Below are positions 61,179-64,000 of a stretch of 64,000 nucleotides of DNA, piece after piece. Under the pieces are notes generated by a model. It made no database searches, had not been told where the DNA came from, and worked only from the letters and a program-made list of their open reading frames with translations. Origin of the DNA: Chlorella sorokiniana (Eukaryota; Chlorophyta; Trebouxiophyceae; Chlorellales; Chlorellaceae); contig CP084614.1 in NCBI GenBank assembly GCA_025917655.1, positions 682,001-746,000 on the forward strand. The letters run 5' to 3'. Numbering within the stretch: position 1 is the first letter of the stretch; every line of letters starts with the position of its first letter. The translations under genes and the position numbers were made by a program.

Positions 61179-62505
61179 GGTGCTCTTACACTTGAGACGT
61201 GGGGGATCTCAAGAAGCGTAGGTAGGCCGAAGCCACGAAGCATCATGACCGATGAGGCAGCCAAACAGCAGCGCGAACGCGCATGTGACAGCAAGATGGG
61301 GCATGCAGTCACGGGGGTGGTACGCAGATTTTTTTTTCTTTTTGTTTTGTGTGTGTATGTGTGTTCGGTATGTCGCTGTGAAAGCAGATGAAACGCGAGA
61401 TCCCGGCAACCGCCAGACGGGGGCAGGCAGCGGCACAACAGGGCAAGGCAAAGAACTGAAAGACCCGAGGCGAGGATGGAGCAACCCACCACGGAAGAGA
61501 CGCAAAGGCAACCAGGCCAAGACAAAAAAAAAAAAAAAAAAAAAGGGGGCGCATCTTGGGACAGGGGGAGAAGGGGGCGTCCGGGAGGGGGCAGGCTAAG
61601 AAAAGGAGGGGAGCCATGGAAAGGGAAGGTGCAAGCCACTCAGAAAGGGGCGAGGAAATCGAGTGTGGAAGCGTCTTTGGAGGGAGCCATGGGAACAGGG
61701 ACAAGTCAACGCAGGAGCCGAGCGCCGGGGAACCGTCAGCCAATGGATGCAAAGAGCAAGGACGGGGCAAGCCGAGGGCTGGCGGGCACACGAGCGGCGT
61801 GAGGGGTTGGACAGGCCCAGCCGGATTTGCCCCCACCGCTCGTTGGGTGCTGTGGAGGACGAGCATCACATGGTGTTTGACTGCCCAAAGTATGCCCGCC
61901 CGCGTGCCGATTACAGCGAGTCCCTTTGGGGTCGGTCGGGGTCCGCCCAGCGGTCCGTTGGCGGGGCAGGAACCTTGGCACAGTTCCTTGCGCAGAATCG
62001 GTGGCGGTGGCTAGCTTTGTGCACCGCTGCTACCGTCTGTCGTTAGCTGGAGACGACACCCACAGCAGCGATTCTGAGCCCCAACCCCACCGCGAGGCGA
62101 CCCCGGCTTGAGTGGGCCTACGTCGCCTTTCTCGCGGCCCCGCCAGCCCGTGCCCGGCTTGCGTTGGATTCTTCCTTGCCTTTTCTGACTCTTTCACAGT
62201 TTGCCTTGCTTTGCATCCTTGTCATCATGCTTTGCTTGCGTGCTTGCTTGCCATCCCGTGTGCTTGCTGCATCTTGCATCTTCACCTCGGCGCGATGGGG
62301 GTGCGCGGGCCCGGGCTTTGACTCCCGCGCGCCGCCTGGCCTGATGAGTTCCCGGTTTCGAGGGCCAGCCCGTTCCTATCTGCTGGCTCCGGCTGCAGCA
62401 GGATGGGCCCATTTGCGTCTGAGTTGCATGGGCCCTATGCCCCGTCGCGAGGGACAAAGTGATTGTCCCGAAGGCAGACGTTAAACACGTGTAACATAAC
62501 ATAAC
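60641..62505 (+). mobile_element. Tandem LINE unit G: family I with nested family II
   Basis: Same content and order as unit F, with small differences. The ATAAC tail ends at about 62505. Confidence 0.88.
61137..61793 (-). mobile_element. Family II element in unit G
   Basis: Poly(T) 61137-61173 (37 T). Body and right flank (GCGGCGTGAGG at 61794-61804) are as in unit F, at the same position of the host LINE. Confidence 0.88.
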
Positions 62506-63275
62506 TCCCGCTCCTGTGGTGTTGGCCGAGGCAGGGTTTTACCCCCTTGCCACTCACTGGGGCAAGCTGGTGACCCGTTTCGGAACAGGCTGGTGGGCCT
62601 CCCAGATACGCGCGTCACCAAGTGGGCGCTCTTTGAGCAGTTAGACCTTTGCGGGCGCACGGTGGGGCGGGTGGGGTGGCCCGCCAGCCGTGGGGGACCC
62701 AGGTTGTAGGATACCTTCGCAGCCTGGGGTTGGGTCCCCTTGATGGTGGGGAGCCCCGCCCGGTCGATGTTGGCGAGGCGTGCGGCCTCGCCGACGAGGC
62801 CTACGTCGAGGGCGTCTGCAGGGGGCACCATCCCAGCCCAAAGTGCAGTTTTACTGTGCTAATGTGAGGGGGCTCACGCGTGATACGTACTGCCGTCGCC
62901 CGCAACCGTACCTGGCCGAGGTTGACAGGTCGTGCGCGCATGGCCAGCCTGGCCAGGTTCCGCACGGGCTGTCATTGGTTGCGGGTGGAGACTGGGCGGC
63001 GTGAGGTTTTTTTTTTTTTTTTTTTTTTTCTTTTGAGGGGGTGCTCTTACACTTGAGACGTGGGGGATCTCAAGAAGCGTAGGTAGGCCGAAGCCACGAA
63101 GCATCATGACCGATGAGGCAGCCAAACAGCAGCGCGAACGCGCATGTGACAGCAAGATGGGGCATGCAGTCACGGGGTGGTACGCAGATTTTTTTCTTTT
63201 TGTTTTGTGTGTGTATGTGTGTTCGGTATGTCGCTGTGAAAGCAGATGAAACGCGAGATCCCGGCAACCGCCAGA
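62506..63275 (+). mobile_element. Tandem LINE unit H, truncated, with nested family II
   Basis: Repeats units F and G up to the family II insertion (poly(T) from 63007). Here the left flank keeps the full GCGGCGTGAGG (62996-63006). The unit stops inside family II at about 63275, where Copia sequence begins. Confidence 0.88.
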
Positions 63276-63569
63276 CTGGCACGAGCGCTTTGGGCACTTG
63301 GGCTACGAGAACCTGGCCAAGCTGCCAAGCATGGTCACCGGCATGGCCACCACAGCAGATGAGTTCAGGGAAGCAGCCTTTTGTGAGCCATGCGCTCTGG
63401 GAAAGCAGCACCGCAGCCCGTTCCAGCAGTCACACAGCGCAGCCGACACGGCCGCGGGCACTGGTGCACACAGATGTGTGCGGCCCGCTGCCTGTCACCT
63501 CCATGGGCGGCAGCAACTACTTCGTCACGCTTCTTGAGATCCCCCACGTCTCAAGTGTAAGAGCACCCC

Positions 63570-63604
<35 letters not shown>

Positions 63605-63760
63605 ACTTCGTCACCCTTTTGGACGAGTACAGCAAGCTGTCAGCCGTGCGACCCACGGCACACAAGTCCGGCGCAGCTGCAGCTGTCAAAGACGTGCTGA
63701 CGCTGCTGGAGAATCAAACCGGCCACAGCGTGCAGCGCTTGCGCTGCGACAACGGCTGAC
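63276..63760 (+). mobile_element. Ty1/Copia LTR retrotransposon fragment, integrase part (fossil)
   Basis: Reads WHERFGHLGYENLAKLPSMV and CEPCALGKQHRSPF (pre-integrase zinc-binding part), then NYFVTLLDEYSKLSAV and QRLRCDNG (start of the integrase core). It is a broken partial copy without visible LTRs, and it carries a nested family II insertion. Confidence 0.85.
63529..63600 (+). mobile_element. Family II, 42 bp plus poly(A), inserted in Copia with 14-bp target duplication
   Basis: AACTACTTCGTCAC flanks it at 63515-63528 and 63601-63614. The body is GCTTCTTGAGATCCCCC to GAGCACCCCC, then about 30 A. Confidence 0.93.
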
Positions 63761-64000
63761 AGACGCGGGGCTGCACCCAGGCGTGCGGCCCGGTATGCTC
63801 CGCGTTTTTGGGACCGGCGGCATCACGCCGGCTGCTGCTGCCGCAGCCTTGGCGGCGCCTTTGGGCGGCGGCGCCCGGCCGCTGCCAGGGGGCAGCGGCC
63901 AGGTCTGGGCCTGGCGGATGTACCTGCTGCCCCCTTGGCCGCTGGGCCTCTTTGCCGCCCGGGTGGTCCCGTTGCCCCGCGGGCCCCTCCTCCCTCCCCT
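63761..64000 (+). other. GC-rich end of window
   Basis: An open frame from the ATG at 63794 (MLRVFGTGGITPAAAAAALA...) runs off the right edge. The sequence is Ala/Gly/Pro-rich and not recognised, so it may be chance in high-GC DNA. Confidence 0.25.

Noticed and set aside
50800-63200. Many short proteins with similar sequence in the LINE nest 3' UTRs
   Set aside because: They recur because the 3' UTR recurs. They have no consistent start and no codon constraint.
58614-63275. Family II as a tRNA-derived SINE
   Set aside because: No A-box/B-box pair or tRNA-like head was found in the about 650-bp copies. A truncated LINE or a 7SL-unrelated retroposon is equally possible, so only the poly(A)-tailed type is claimed.
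58115-63275. CRISPR-like or satellite array
   Set aside because: The repeats are long LINE units with RT-derived coding parts, not short spaced repeats.

Overview
The window is nuclear DNA of a green alga, most likely a trebouxiophyte of the Chlorella/Micractinium kind. The evidence is: high GC; genes split into many short exons, with introns of roughly 60-250 bases; plant-type versions of conserved genes (delta-1-pyrroline-5-carboxylate dehydrogenase, diaminopimelate epimerase, zeaxanthin epoxidase with an FHA tail); a plant-like tRNA-Pro; TGTAA polyadenylation signals; and nests of non-LTR retrotransposons. The exact genus is an inference.

Layout. 1-14.1 kb: a membrane-anchored protein with a Pro-Thr stalk (minus, runs off the left edge), a P5C dehydrogenase (plus), a secreted Cys-rich repeat protein (plus), an unrecognised charged coiled-coil protein (minus) and DapF (minus). 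14.6-21.8 kb: a duplicated, unrecognised gene family (two near-identical copies, one shortened, plus one degenerate copy). 21.8-28.5 kb: gene-poor ground with LINE remnants, a 133-bp tandem duplication, tRNA-Pro(CGG), a broken MATH-domain gene and GC-rich repeats. 29.5-49.3 kb: conserved genes, namely a Rieske oxygenase, a probable plastid membrane protein that may be fused to it, SDS22, zeaxanthin epoxidase, a double-CBM20 starch-binding membrane protein and an AFG2/SPATA5/CIP111-type AAA ATPase. 49.4-64 kb: a dense nest of LINE pieces in both orientations, with two fragments of a Copia LTR element.

The nest mixes two retroposon types. Family I is an APE-endonuclease/RT LINE with a C-terminal zinc knuckle and a 3' end in short ATAAC repeats. 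Family II is a roughly 650-bp poly(A)-tailed element whose 3' end carries TGTAA just before the tail. Several insertions keep clear target-site duplications, one is nothing but a poly(A) tract, and the right part is a head-to-tail tandem array in which the same family II insertion recurs.

A technical point affects the whole window. Many otherwise well-conserved genes lose the frame by exactly one base at runs of C or G, often next to CG. Restoring one base gives the conserved protein each time, so I read these as undercalled homopolymers in the assembly rather than decay. Exon coordinates come from reading splice sites and protein conservation by eye, so first exons and a few junctions are uncertain and are marked as such.
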